Below are positions 9,523-17,631 of a stretch of DNA of 64,000 nt, one piece after another. The notes below the pieces were generated by a model, which saw only the letters and a list, made by a program, of their open reading frames with translations, ran no database searches and had not been told where the DNA came from. The translations under genes were made by a program, and so were the position numbers. Source of the DNA: Chloroflexota bacterium (GTDB lineage: Bacteria; Chloroflexota; Ktedonobacteria; Ktedonobacterales; JADMIN01); contig JAJPKE010000010.1 in the NCBI GenBank assembly GCA_021323855.1, forward strand, positions 62,001 to 126,000. The letters run 5' to 3'. The number at the start of each line of letters is the position of its first letter. Within the stretch, counting starts at the first letter, position 1.

Positions 9523-9764
9523 AGGTGGTTTCTCCTTGATTGATGGCTATGTACACTGCTTAGGCTGCACAGGCATACATAGTAGCATACACGGCCTGCA
9601 TCGTTGTTCGGGTAGTCCCTTTTGGGGCAACAGCAATACAGAAGATTCGCGAAAGAAACTTTCTCCTGCCATTACGACGTTGCGCAGAGAAGTGAGTATC
9701 AGATCAGTGACCTGCTTCTCACCGCCGCTAGAGACCGCTTTTGTGCAACAAATGCTATGACATG

Positions 9765-10925
9765 TTATGGCATGTGCCGGTGCAGACCACGCCTGACGAT
9801 CCGCTGGAGCCGGTAGAGTCGCGCCAGCAATGCTGAATGTCCCGGCGACCAATCCGCGTTATCATACAGATACGCAAGGTCCGGCCAGAAGGTCGTATGG
9901 GCCAGTTGCCAGCGCTCAGCAAACGATGCGGTAGACCGCAGGGCGAGGACTCCGCGATGCACAAAGAGATGCGGCTCCTGCAACGTTGCCCAGCGGGCCT
10001 GCTCTTGGGGCGTTGTCGCTGCTTCGGCCAGCATCGCCAGCGCATCATCCGGCGCTGATGCGTGTAACCACTGTTGGGCCGCTATCAGGCAGGCTGCCAC
10101 CGGAAACGCCACTCCACCATTGATGGTGTCCTGGGCGAAATGAGACCAGCTCCAGTCGCCCTCTTCTTGCGTTTTGTGCAATAGTTCAGCGATATCCACC
10201 AGCCAGATCAGCCGCTTGAAGCTATGAAGTGCGCAATGCGTGCAGAGGTAGCGCAGTTCATCCGCTAGCGCCAGTTGCCGGCAGGGCAGACCGCGAAACG
10301 TTGTCATCTGCGAACGCTCCCAGATTGCAGCGCGCGGAAAGACGCTCTGATATGGTGGCCGCCGCACGATATCCCAGCCTAATTCGATGCGGATGTGGCG
10401 TGCTTCACAGGTGGCGAACTGAGCAGCAAGCGCATGATACGCGCGCCGTTGTGAAATATGTGGAGCAATCAGAACATCCAGGTCTACACTGGGGCGTAGG
10501 CCCAGATTGCTGTAGAGACGCTCACCCAGTGTTACTCCCTTGAAAGGCAATACGGCGATGCCGGACTCGCGGCAGTGGGCAATCAGCAGTTTCAGTGTGT
10601 GTGCCAACCGGAGTTGGGTGAGAAGGCGTTCATGATAGCCTTGATGGAGATGTTCTGCAATTGAGAGCGGTAGCAAAGGGTGTAGGTCTTCGCGTACGAG
10701 ATGGTGCCATAGCAGCGAAGCGAGACCATGCGCATCAGCGAAGCGCACTGCCTCAGCCCACTCCTCTGGATTCATGGCCTCCGCAATGGTCTTCATCTGT
10801 ATCCGCGCTGCCTCTGGCAGCGTTACCTGGGCAGCCGTTAACACCAGAGACTGAGCAGAAGAAAGCGGCTCACGCAAGAGTGTCTGTGCAATGGCACGCG
10901 GTGAGACGCGGTGAGTTATTGCCAT
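9765..10925 (-). CDS. NTP_transf_5-type nucleotidyltransferase of the HprK/PqqD cassette
   Basis: A 386-residue protein with a nucleotidyltransferase signature of the PF14907 (uncharacterised nucleotidyltransferase) type. LPFKGVTLGERLY holds the Lys-Gly pair near residue 129, followed by LRPSVDLDVLI with two Asp residues (148 and 150) placed as metal ligands. The rest is helical with many Trp, His and Leu residues. The ATG at 10925 overlaps the stop of the HprK-like gene by one base (TGATG) and has GAGG 7 bases upstream, so translation is coupled; an ATG at 10931 has a worse-placed site. Families of this kind are known in three-gene cassettes with an HprK-related kinase and a PqqD-like protein. 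The substrate transferred and the acceptor are unknown. Confidence 0.8.
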   Translation of the reverse strand: MAITHRVSPRAIAQTLLREPLSSAQSLVLTAAQVTLPEAARIQMKTIAEAMNPEEWAEAVRFADAHGLASLLWHHLVREDLHPLLPLSIAEHLHQGYHERLLTQLRLAHTLKLLIAHCRESGIAVLPFKGVTLGERLYSNLGLRPSVDLDVLIAPHISQRRAYHALAAQFATCEARHIRIELGWDIVRRPPYQSVFPRAAIWERSQMTTFRGLPCRQLALADELRYLCTHCALHSFKRLIWLVDIAELLHKTQEEGDWSWSHFAQDTINGGVAFPVAACLIAAQQWLHASAPDDALAMLAEAATTPQEQARWATLQEPHLFVHRGVLALRSTASFAERWQLAHTTFWPDLAYLYDNADWSPGHSALLARLYRLQRIVRRGLHRHMP

Positions 10926-11776
10926 CAGCATGCCTCGCGGGTGAGCGCATTGAGCGCCACAAAAACGTCTTCAAGCGCGGCATAGTGCCAAGCTTCTGTA
11001 GGCGCTTGCTTGGTCAGTGCAACTGCTACGTCCCAGGCCGCACGGCGTGGGTGTTCTGCCGGCGCAAAGGCGGCGGATAAGATTAGCGCTGCGCCCTCTG
11101 CCTGTGAAAGTGACTTGCGTTCTAGTGGGCTGCCCTCTTGATAGCGGAGCGCGATGATGCGCCGCACTGGCGCTGCCTGCCCCCAGGCCAGCGGGCGATA
11201 ATATCCGATCAGTCCGCCGACTGGGCCTTCGAGGGTGATGCCGCGCTCAGCCAGCAGCGCGCGGCTCTCCTGGCTGACATGGCAACATCGCTGGCAAGGC
11301 TCAACAAGTACGCCATTTGCTCCCGCAACAAGGCCGCAAACATCATCTGCCAGTGGCAGCCAGCCGGCTTGTTGCAGCGCCAGCGCGAGCGTCGTCTTGC
11401 CAGAAGACGACGCGCCAACGAGCAGCACACCAATGCCGCCACGCGCGACTGCGCCTGCATGGATGGCCAGGGCACTTTTGGCATTGCGTATACTTGCATC
11501 GAAGACACGCCACTCCAACTGGCTCACCAGCGACATCGTATCGGTAATCCAGGTGCGCTGGCGATCCTGAAAGAGCAGCCAGGGCGCATTGGCTTCAGCC
11601 GTCAACGGGCGCACGATGATATCGGCCTGACGTCCATCTGATGTATCCGCAGTGATGAAGGGGCACAGGAGATCATCGAGCGACGCAATCCACGTGGCAT
11701 TGGCTGGTGATAGGCTCAGGTTGAGCTGATGGCCGAACATCGCTATCCGGCGGTGAGCTTTCGAGAGGGGTGGCAT
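10925..11776 (-). CDS. HPr kinase-related protein (HprK-rel family)
   Basis: A 283-residue P-loop protein resembling the catalytic domain of HPr kinase/phosphorylase: HAGAV, then GVLLVGASSSGKTTLA (Walker A about residues 122-129), then PLADDVCGL, corresponding to the acidic stretch after the P-loop in HprK. The usual HprK N-terminal domain and the HPr-binding signature are not evident, and no HPr gene lies in the window. This fits the HprK-related kinases found beside PqqD-like proteins in exopolysaccharide and lasso-peptide loci. The chosen ATG at 11776 sits one base after the PqqD stop (TGATATG) with GAGGAG 7 bases before it. The frame can also open at a TTG at 11791. Its phosphorylation target is unknown. 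Confidence 0.82.
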   Translation of the reverse strand: MPPLSKAHRRIAMFGHQLNLSLSPANATWIASLDDLLCPFITADTSDGRQADIIVRPLTAEANAPWLLFQDRQRTWITDTMSLVSQLEWRVFDASIRNAKSALAIHAGAVARGGIGVLLVGASSSGKTTLALALQQAGWLPLADDVCGLVAGANGVLVEPCQRCCHVSQESRALLAERGITLEGPVGGLIGYYRPLAWGQAAPVRRIIALRYQEGSPLERKSLSQAEGAALILSAAFAPAEHPRRAAWDVAVALTKQAPTEAWHYAALEDVFVALNALTREAC

Positions 11777-11777
11777 A

Positions 11778-12092
11778 TCATGGCTCCTCAATCAGTCCTT
11801 GCGCGCGAAAATCTTGCAGCACAGCAGCGAGCGTGGCGGCAGGCTGTGGCAACGGTGGCACATCACTGGCGATCTGCGCAGCAAGTTCAGTCTCACTCAG
11901 CATGCCGTCTAGCATCTCCCAGATCAACGCTGCCAGCGGCGCCAGCACCTGCGCCTGGTCCGTAACCGCGTCATAGAGTAGTGCAGAACCGTCGGGCATC
12001 AGTTCTATCTCGATATCCGCGCGGCGGCGTGGGTGTCGCGCGGCGACGAGGCGCGGCTCTTCCTGTTGGTGATTCGCTGGGTCTGAAGGCAT
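11778..12092 (-). CDS. PqqD-like peptide-binding protein
   Basis: A 104-residue protein. The C-terminal 75 residues follow the PqqD pattern: a short beta section (ALLYDAVTDQAQVLAPLAALIWEMLDG), where a Leu/Asn-Ala-Leu/Ile-Trp stretch marks the start of the winged helix, then ELAAQIA and a terminal helix with LAAVLQDFRAQGLIEE. PqqD proteins bind leader peptides of ribosomal peptide precursors and hand them to modifying enzymes. No radical SAM enzyme, cyclase or precursor-like short gene is adjacent. The frame opens earlier at 12152, but the ATG at 12092 has a clear GAGGAA site and is preferred. It is the first gene of the coupled PqqD-HprK-nucleotidyltransferase set. Confidence 0.8.
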   Translation of the reverse strand: MPSDPANHQQEEPRLVAARHPRRRADIEIELMPDGSALLYDAVTDQAQVLAPLAALIWEMLDGMLSETELAAQIASDVPPLPQPAATLAAVLQDFRAQGLIEEP

Positions 12093-12210
12093 GGAGAATT
12101 CCTCGATGGACTGCGTTTCTTCAAAGACGCAAGAAATACGACTTCGCTGCACTGAAGCGGGAATTTCTTTCAGATGCAGCGAATAGTGATGCGCGTCTGT
12201 CTATGAGGTC

Positions 12211-12900
12211 TTATTTGGGTTTGGCCGCGACTGTGACGGACGATGAACTCAGGGTATTGGCGCCACTCTTGATGCTGCCGTTGAAGGTGAACGTGGTTGG
12301 GCCTGTGAGCGCGCCGCCACTGTAATCCACGTGTACTTTGAGCTGGACATCGTGCGTTGCCGTCAGCGTAAAGGGTGAGACGCCATCAGCAGTGTGGCTC
12401 ACCGCTGTGGGTGATGCTGGATTGGGGTCGGTGGACGTAGGGCAATCCGCAGCCTGCGCCAGCGATTCCACGAAGAGAAAGCCATTGTTGCCGCCCGATG
12501 CTAACCTGAATGGTGTCGTGGCGTCTCCTGGGTCCGGCGTGATGCTGATGGTATAAGTTCCTGCTGGGACGTTTCGTGCCGTAAACCAGATAAAGAAGCT
12601 CCCTGGTTGAGACTGACCTTTGCTATTGACCGTGAACTGCAAGACCTGGCTATACCCCGTGTCCTCGAAGCACATGCTCGATGTAATCTGCTGGCTAAGC
12701 TGGCCGTGGAACTGGCTGATAGGCCGTATCAGTCCGGAGATGCCGCCGCGAGCCTCTACCGTACCGACACCAACGCCAACAGTCGCGGCTGTGGCGGTGA
12801 TCGCCGCGCCAATCAGAAATTTTCTTCGCCCAGGATTCGGTACATCACCGCCAGCCAGATGTCGAGGGGTAGAGATTTCCCGCTGGTCATGGTCGCTCAT
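12211..12900 (-). CDS. Tat-exported protein of unknown function
   Basis: A 229-residue protein with a twin-arginine signal: GRRKFLIGAA at residues 24-33, followed by a hydrophobic Ala/Thr/Val/Gly stretch and a likely cleavage after VEA near residue 50. The mature part is beta-rich (SFFIWFTARNVPAGTYTISITPDPG, PFTLTATHDVQLKVHVDYSGG) and looks like an immunoglobulin-like or jelly-roll domain. A Cys pair (about residues 77 and 153) could form a disulfide. I do not recognise a named family. It is 118 bp upstream of the PqqD gene in the same direction and downstream of the palindromic terminator at 13079-13116, so it may be the first gene of the cassette transcript. Being Tat-exported, it is a candidate substrate or surface partner, which is inference. 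Confidence 0.72.
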   Translation of the reverse strand: MSDHDQREISTPRHLAGGDVPNPGRRKFLIGAAITATAATVGVGVGTVEARGGISGLIRPISQFHGQLSQQITSSMCFEDTGYSQVLQFTVNSKGQSQPGSFFIWFTARNVPAGTYTISITPDPGDATTPFRLASGGNNGFLFVESLAQAADCPTSTDPNPASPTAVSHTADGVSPFTLTATHDVQLKVHVDYSGGALTGPTTFTFNGSIKSGANTLSSSSVTVAAKPK

Positions 12901-13078
12901 CGGTTTCGACTCCGTTACTCAATACCTTACAAAACTTCAAGCACAAAGACTACTCGTGTGAACTGCATCAATCTCCAGATAGAAACAGCATCGGTACTCG
13001 TATGCAGGCAGCAAGGCGAGCTCGTCTCTTTATGGAGTAACGGACGAGTCCGCACGTTGTTATGGATGGGGCAGGAAA

Positions 13079-13116
13079 AGCAGCACTATTACGTACCAGT
13101 ACGTAATAGTGCTGCT
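13079..13116 (-). terminator. 38-base palindrome, probable Rho-independent terminator of the epimerase gene
   Basis: Two perfectly complementary 18-base arms (13079-13096 and 13099-13116) separated by CA. Read on the minus strand the stem is followed at once by TTTTCC. It lies 19 bp beyond the stop of the 13135 gene and 178 bp before the next start. The 2-base loop means the real hairpin opens to 4-6 bases. The arms are AT-mixed (CACTATTACGTAC), less GC-rich than usual for a terminator, so a protein-binding palindrome is an alternative. Confidence 0.65.
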
Positions 13117-13134
13117 GTGCATGCTGTGGGCATC

Positions 13135-14100
13135 TTAAAACCCATAACTCTCTATGCGGCGGCGATAGTCTTCCAGGGTACGCGCCAATCCTTCGCGGAA
13201 GTCTATGCGCGGCTCATAGCCAATCAATTGGCGCGCACGGCTAATATCTGCCATACTATCGCGCACATCTCCTGGACGCGGCTCGCGATAGTCCGCATGG
13301 ACCTCGATACCAAGCATCCCGCCAGCAATCGCCAGCAGTTGATTGAGTGACACCCGCTCGCCACCGCCAATATTCATCACCTGACCAGAGGCCATCGGCG
13401 CTTCCGCCGCAAGGAGATTGGCCTGCGCTATGTTTTCGATATAGACAAAATCGCGGGTCTGCTCGCCATCGCCGAAGACCACAGGCCGGCGGCCTTCGAG
13501 CAGCGCCGTGAGGAAAAGGGGGATCACGGCGGCGTATTCTGAGGTGGGGTCTTGCCGTGGACCAAACACATTGAAATAGCGCAGGGCGACCGTCTCCAGC
13601 CCGAAAATCTTCGTAAAAATGCCCGCAAGCTGTTCGCTCGCAAGTTTGTGGACGGCGTAAGGCGAGAGTGGCTCTGGCGTCATGTCTTCTCGCTTCGGCT
13701 GTTCCGGCGCATTTCCGTAGACTGCCGAAGAAGATGCCATGACCACCCGGCGCACACCAGCGTCACGAGCCGCAAGCAGTATATGCTGCGTGCCATTGAC
13801 ATTCGTTTCGAGCGAGGCCACTGGGTCGGCAAGTGAACGGGGCACGGAGGCAAGCGCCGCCTGATGAAAGATGACCTCGACGCCTGCAACGGCGGCTCGC
13901 ACCGCTGCGAGGTCGCGCAGGTCGCCGCGCACGATTTCGACCTGATTCCCGAATGTCTGCAACGCGGCAATGTTCGCCTCGCGGCCCGTGGAGAGGTTAT
14001 CGAAGACACGCACTCTATCGCCGCGCTGGAGCAGCGTCGCAGCGATGTGAGAGCCAATAAAGCCAGCGCCTCCAGTGACCAGATAGCGCGGCGCTGTCAT
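13135..14100 (-). CDS. NAD-dependent UDP-sugar epimerase (GalE/WbpP-like extended SDR)
   Basis: A 321-residue extended SDR with VTGGAGFIGSHIA at the N-terminus, catalytic Ser in MASSSAVYG, YAVHK as the Tyr/Lys pair, and RYFNVFGPRQDP followed by FVYIENIA. This set is characteristic of UDP-glucose/UDP-N-acetylglucosamine 4-epimerases of the WbpP/GalE branch and of UDP-glucuronate 4-epimerases. The substrate cannot be fixed by eye. A UDP-glucuronate role would fit the C5-epimerase domain and the ugd gene in the same window. The ATG at 14100 follows the glycosyltransferase gene by 99 bp, and a palindromic terminator closes the transcript downstream. Confidence 0.87.
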   Translation of the reverse strand: MTAPRYLVTGGAGFIGSHIAATLLQRGDRVRVFDNLSTGREANIAALQTFGNQVEIVRGDLRDLAAVRAAVAGVEVIFHQAALASVPRSLADPVASLETNVNGTQHILLAARDAGVRRVVMASSSAVYGNAPEQPKREDMTPEPLSPYAVHKLASEQLAGIFTKIFGLETVALRYFNVFGPRQDPTSEYAAVIPLFLTALLEGRRPVVFGDGEQTRDFVYIENIAQANLLAAEAPMASGQVMNIGGGERVSLNQLLAIAGGMLGIEVHADYREPRPGDVRDSMADISRARQLIGYEPRIDFREGLARTLEDYRRRIESYGF

Positions 14101-14199
14101 GCGGCACCTGCCACAGCATGCGTTGTCATTTCCTTGATCTCCTGCTATTACTTGTGTCGGTTTCGCCTGCTTGTAATTGCTATCGCTTGCTTTGCCTGT

Positions 14200-15036
14200 C
14201 TATGCTTCCGGTGGAAGGGTTGCCTGCCAGTTATGGATACGCAGGCGTAGGCGCACCAGCTCACCGAATGCGCGCACGATCACCTTGAGGTTGGCGCCAG
14301 TCGCGCTGCCATGCTGACGTGGATAGTGGTGGACCGGCACCTGCACAAACGGCACGCCCAGCCGGGAGAGTTTCACCAGCAATTCGGTGTTGACCATTGC
14401 TCCTTCCGAGTGGATGTTGCAGACGCGCACCAGGGCCGTGTCGAAGAGCTTGAAGGCGCAGTCCACATCGCGCACGTGCAAGCCGAAAAAGAGCGAGACG
14501 AGCAAGTTCCAGCCCCAGGCGTTCAGCTTGCGCATCCACGCATCCTGCCGCTTGTGACGATAGCCTAGCACGACCCGGTGCCCTTGTTCGCGCTGCGCTA
14601 AGAGAGCAGCGATATCGCGAATATCGAATTGCCCATCGGCATCCATGAAGAAGGAGAGCGACTTCGAGGCGGCGTCAAACCCAGCAATCAACGCGCCGCC
14701 GTAGCCGCGATTGGGCCGGTTGTGAACGACTCGCACGTGCTCTGGGTTGGCGGCAGCCAGTTCATCAGCGATGACGCCTGTGCGGTCGCGCGAGCCATCA
14801 TCTACGATGAGGACTTCGTAGTCAGGGGCCAGCACCGACAGCACCTCAACACAGTGACCTACTGTCTTCGCGATGACGGCCTCTTCGTTATAGGCTGGCA
14901 AGACAATCGAGATGCCCCGCTGCGTGAGCGGCCCGGTTGGAACGGGCAGACCAGGCTGATCGCCCGCCACGGTGGTGGCGTCAGCCGTGCTAGTAGTACT
15001 CGTGGCGCCGGCGCTGAGCGGCTCGCGCGATACCAT
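14200..15036 (-). CDS. Family 2 glycosyltransferase, polyprenyl-/dolichyl-phosphate mannosyltransferase-like
   Basis: A 278-residue GT-A fold enzyme without membrane segments. Motifs in order are SIVLPAYNEEAVI, VLIVDDGSRDRTG, NRGYGGALIAGFDAA, FFMDADGQFD and VDCAFKLFD. These are typical of the DPM1/GtrB branch, which moves a sugar from a nucleotide donor to polyprenyl phosphate for use outside the membrane. The first 38 residues are Ser/Thr/Ala-rich and probably flexible. It is the most upstream gene of the minus-strand glycan locus. The 270 bp before it (15037-15306) contain only a small direct repeat of GTCGTCATCAG and are the likely promoter region. Confidence 0.87.
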   Translation of the reverse strand: MVSREPLSAGATSTTSTADATTVAGDQPGLPVPTGPLTQRGISIVLPAYNEEAVIAKTVGHCVEVLSVLAPDYEVLIVDDGSRDRTGVIADELAAANPEHVRVVHNRPNRGYGGALIAGFDAASKSLSFFMDADGQFDIRDIAALLAQREQGHRVVLGYRHKRQDAWMRKLNAWGWNLLVSLFFGLHVRDVDCAFKLFDTALVRVCNIHSEGAMVNTELLVKLSRLGVPFVQVPVHHYPRQHGSATGANLKVIVRAFGELVRLRLRIHNWQATLPPEA

Positions 15037-15306
15037 AGGTGTTGTGTCCTTTTCCGTTCCAAATCACGTCGCCAACAAGTCGTCATCAGGTCGTCATCAG
15101 GTCGCATTATGTGTCGTGCGCAGCATACCAGAAATGGCATCTCATCGGGAAGAGGCAATAGTAGAAAGTATCTACCTCACTTTGCGCACTTGCATCACAC
15201 CATGAACGTCTACGAGCATGCAGCCAGTGCGCACCCTGCTCATTGGTATGCGCACTGTTTCTGTGTGCCAGCACGTCCAACAGTATGTAGCGGCGTGCAG
15301 TGGCGC

Positions 15307-16506
15307 TTAAAGTGCCTCGAAGATCGCCGCGATGCCCTGGCCTCCGCCAATGCAGAGCGACGCAGCGCCATAGCGCAGGTTGTTGCGCCGCAACTCATTG
15401 ATAAGTGTGAGCGCCAGCCGCGCGCCGCTGGCCGCCAGCGGATGCCCCAGTGAGATTGCGCCGCCATTGACGTTCGTTTTCTCACGGTCCAGCCCCAGGT
15501 CCTTTTCGACGGCAAGATATTGCGCGGCGAACGCTTCATTGACTTCAACACGGTCCAGCGCATCGAGTGTCAGGTCGGCGCGTTTGAGCGCCTGGCGGAT
15601 GGCCGGCGCTGGTCCGATGCCCATGATGCGTGGGTCCACGCCGACGATTCCCCATGACACGAGCCGCGCCAGTGGCTTCAGCCCGCGTTCGCGGGCCACC
15701 GCGCCCGTCGTCAGCACGAGCGCCGCGCCAGCATCGTTGATGCCGCTGGCGTTGCCTGCCGTCACTACTCCACCCTCGCGGAAACGTGACGGCAGTTTGC
15801 CAAGCGCCTCCATCGAGGTTGCGCGGATGCCTTCATCCTGGTCTACGATGGTTTCTTTGCCTTTGCGGTCTTTTATCGTCACCGGCACGATTTCTTCAGC
15901 CAGCCAACCCTGCTCCTGGGCATGTCGTGCGGCTTCCTGGCTGCGCAGGGCATAGGCGTCTACCGTCTTGCGGTCTAGCTGATACTGTTCAGCAAGATTC
16001 TCCGCCGTCAGCGCCATTCCCAAACCGCAGTAGCTATCTACCAGCGCTTCCCAGAGATAATCCTCAAATTTATGCTCGCCGAGGCTGAGTCCGGTGCGGG
16101 CGCCGCGCACGACAAACGGCGCCTGTGTCATATTTTCCGCGCCCCCGACCAGCGCCACAGTGCCCTCGCCTAGCAACAGCGATTGCGCAGCGGAAACGAC
16201 TGCCTGCAAGCCGGAGCCGCAGAGCCGGTTGACCGTCAGTGCAGGCGTTTCAATGGGGACACCGGCTTTCAGTGCGATATGGCGCGCGAAGTAGATGGCG
16301 TCTTTGCTGGTCTGGAGGACGTTGCCAAAGACCACCTGATCTACGTCTTTCGCCTCCACCCCAGAACGTTCAAGCGCCGCCTTCGCGGCAATCGCGCCCA
16401 ATTCAATCGCCGAGACATCTTTCAGCGACCCCATGAATGTGCCGAATGGCGTGCGCGCACCACCCAGCACGACAATATCGCGATCTTCGATGGACCTGGT
16501 TGACAT
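15307..16506 (-). CDS. Acetyl-CoA C-acetyltransferase (thiolase)
   Basis: A 399-residue thiolase. The acyl-accepting Cys is at about residue 96 in NRLCGSGLQAV, the GHP motif is in ISLGHPLAASGAR, and the second catalytic Cys is in LCIGGGQG near the C-terminus. Length and motifs match biosynthetic/degradative acetyl-CoA acetyltransferases, which condense two acetyl-CoA to acetoacetyl-CoA or reverse this. The frame is open upstream to 16776 but that part has thiolase-unlike composition and overlaps the next gene, so the ATG at 16506 with AGGAG 9 bases before it is the start. The next gene upstream encodes a 3-hydroxyacyl-CoA dehydrogenase 76 bp away, so the pair likely works in butanoate or short-chain fatty-acid metabolism. 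Confidence 0.92.
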   Translation of the reverse strand: MSTRSIEDRDIVVLGGARTPFGTFMGSLKDVSAIELGAIAAKAALERSGVEAKDVDQVVFGNVLQTSKDAIYFARHIALKAGVPIETPALTVNRLCGSGLQAVVSAAQSLLLGEGTVALVGGAENMTQAPFVVRGARTGLSLGEHKFEDYLWEALVDSYCGLGMALTAENLAEQYQLDRKTVDAYALRSQEAARHAQEQGWLAEEIVPVTIKDRKGKETIVDQDEGIRATSMEALGKLPSRFREGGVVTAGNASGINDAGAALVLTTGAVARERGLKPLARLVSWGIVGVDPRIMGIGPAPAIRQALKRADLTLDALDRVEVNEAFAAQYLAVEKDLGLDREKTNVNGGAISLGHPLAASGARLALTLINELRRNNLRYGAASLCIGGGQGIAAIFEAL

Positions 16507-16582
16507 ATGCTTGCTCTCCTGTGCGGACGCTTGTGTTATGCCCGCATCCTCTGCTGCTTGCTGTCGCTCCTGCTTGTACTCG

Positions 16583-17440
16583 CTACTTTTCGGCTCCGGC
16601 GTAGAAGCCTTTGCCGTTCTTTTTGCCATAGCGACCGGCCTGTACCATGCGGCGCAGCAGCGTCGGCGGCGCATAGGCCGGATCGGGATATTCCTTATAG
16701 ATCGCTTCTGCGGCGTAGAGGGTGGTATCCAGGCCCACGTAGTCGAGCAGCTCAAAGGGTCCCATTGGATAGCCACAGCCCAGCTTCATGCCGGTATCAA
16801 TGTCTTCCATCGTCGCCAGCCCGTTCTCATACATGCGAATCGCCGAAAGCATGTACGGGATGAGCAGGAAGTTGACGACGAAGCCAGCGGTGTCTTTGGC
16901 GACGATAGGTGTCTTGCCGAGCGACTGAGCGAATGCGCGCAGGTCGTTGACGGTTTCGTCGCTGGTGGCGATGGTGAGCACAATCTCCACCAATTTCATG
17001 ACGGGCGCGGGATTGAAGAAGTGGATGCCCGCTACGCGCTCCTGGCGATTCGTCACTGCCGCCATCTCAATGATTGGCAGCGATGAGGTATTGCTGGCGA
17101 GGATAGCGCCAGATTGCACAATGCCGTCCAGCGTGCGGAACAGCGTGCGTTTCTCGTCCAGGTTTTCGATGATCGCTTCGATCACCAAATCGCGGTCAGC
17201 AAATTCCTGCATATCGAGCGTGCCGCGAATGCGCCCGCGATACTCCTCGGCCTGCGCTTCGGTAATCTTGCCCTTGTTTGCTAGCATCTCCCAGGCGCCA
17301 TGCACCCGCTGCATGCCCTTATCCAGCAGTTCTTGATTGACTTCGGCCAGTAACACGTTATAGCCGGACTGCGCGGCGGTCTGCGCAATGCCGCTGCCCA
17401 TCAGACCGCCACCCACAACGCCAACGTTCTTGATCGCCAT
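16583..17440 (-). CDS. 3-hydroxybutyryl-CoA dehydrogenase
   Basis: A 285-residue protein of the bacterial 3-hydroxyacyl-CoA dehydrogenase family. It has VGVVGGGLMGSGIAQ for NAD binding at the N-terminus, SNTSSLPI, GIHFFNPAPVMKLVE with the catalytic His, and the C-terminal domain with GFVVNFLLIPYM and YPMGPFELLDYVG. It oxidises 3-hydroxybutyryl-CoA to acetoacetyl-CoA, the substrate of the thiolase directly downstream. The open frame reaches 17635 but covers a tandem repeat and no domain; the ATG at 17440 with GGAGGAGAT upstream is the start. Confidence 0.93.
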   Translation of the reverse strand: MAIKNVGVVGGGLMGSGIAQTAAQSGYNVLLAEVNQELLDKGMQRVHGAWEMLANKGKITEAQAEEYRGRIRGTLDMQEFADRDLVIEAIIENLDEKRTLFRTLDGIVQSGAILASNTSSLPIIEMAAVTNRQERVAGIHFFNPAPVMKLVEIVLTIATSDETVNDLRAFAQSLGKTPIVAKDTAGFVVNFLLIPYMLSAIRMYENGLATMEDIDTGMKLGCGYPMGPFELLDYVGLDTTLYAAEAIYKEYPDPAYAPPTLLRRMVQAGRYGKKNGKGFYAGAEK

Positions 17441-17502
17441 TGATCTTGTATCTCCTCCAAGCGATGAAACACCGATGATAGGCAGCCACGAGAGCAATAT
17501 CT

Positions 17503-17547
17503 CATGTCCACCATGCCCACTATGCCCACTATGCCCACTATGCCCAC
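17503..17547. repeat. Five tandem 9-base units upstream of the hydroxybutyryl-CoA dehydrogenase gene
   Basis: Five head-to-tail copies of a 9-base unit, YATGYCCAC on the plus strand. The first differs by one base and the last three are identical. They lie 63 bp before the dehydrogenase start, in its leader or promoter. A tract like this can change length by slippage. The spacing is too short and regular for a CRISPR array. Confidence 0.8.
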
Positions 17548-17631
17548 ATAGCGCCCTATTGTACCGCATTTGCGGCCACAAGTGATAGTGAAGGGTGAGA
17601 CAAAACACGTTGGCGAGAGGACCGGGATGGC

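Noticed and set aside
9523..9764. Riboswitch upstream of the Wzz-like gene
   Set aside because: The 240-base leader was inspected on the minus strand but no conserved core of c-di-GMP or other known classes was recognisable by eye.
9765..12900. Lasso-peptide or other RiPP gene cluster
   Set aside because: PqqD and an HprK-like kinase do occur in lasso clusters, but no precursor, asparagine-synthetase-like cyclase, transglutaminase-like protease or radical SAM enzyme is present.
12607..13350. A 247-codon plus-strand frame across the Tat gene, the intergenic palindrome and the epimerase end
   Set aside because: It cuts across two well-supported minus-strand genes and a terminator and has no recognisable content.
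17503..17547. CRISPR array
   Set aside because: Nine-base contiguous units without spacers and no cas genes.
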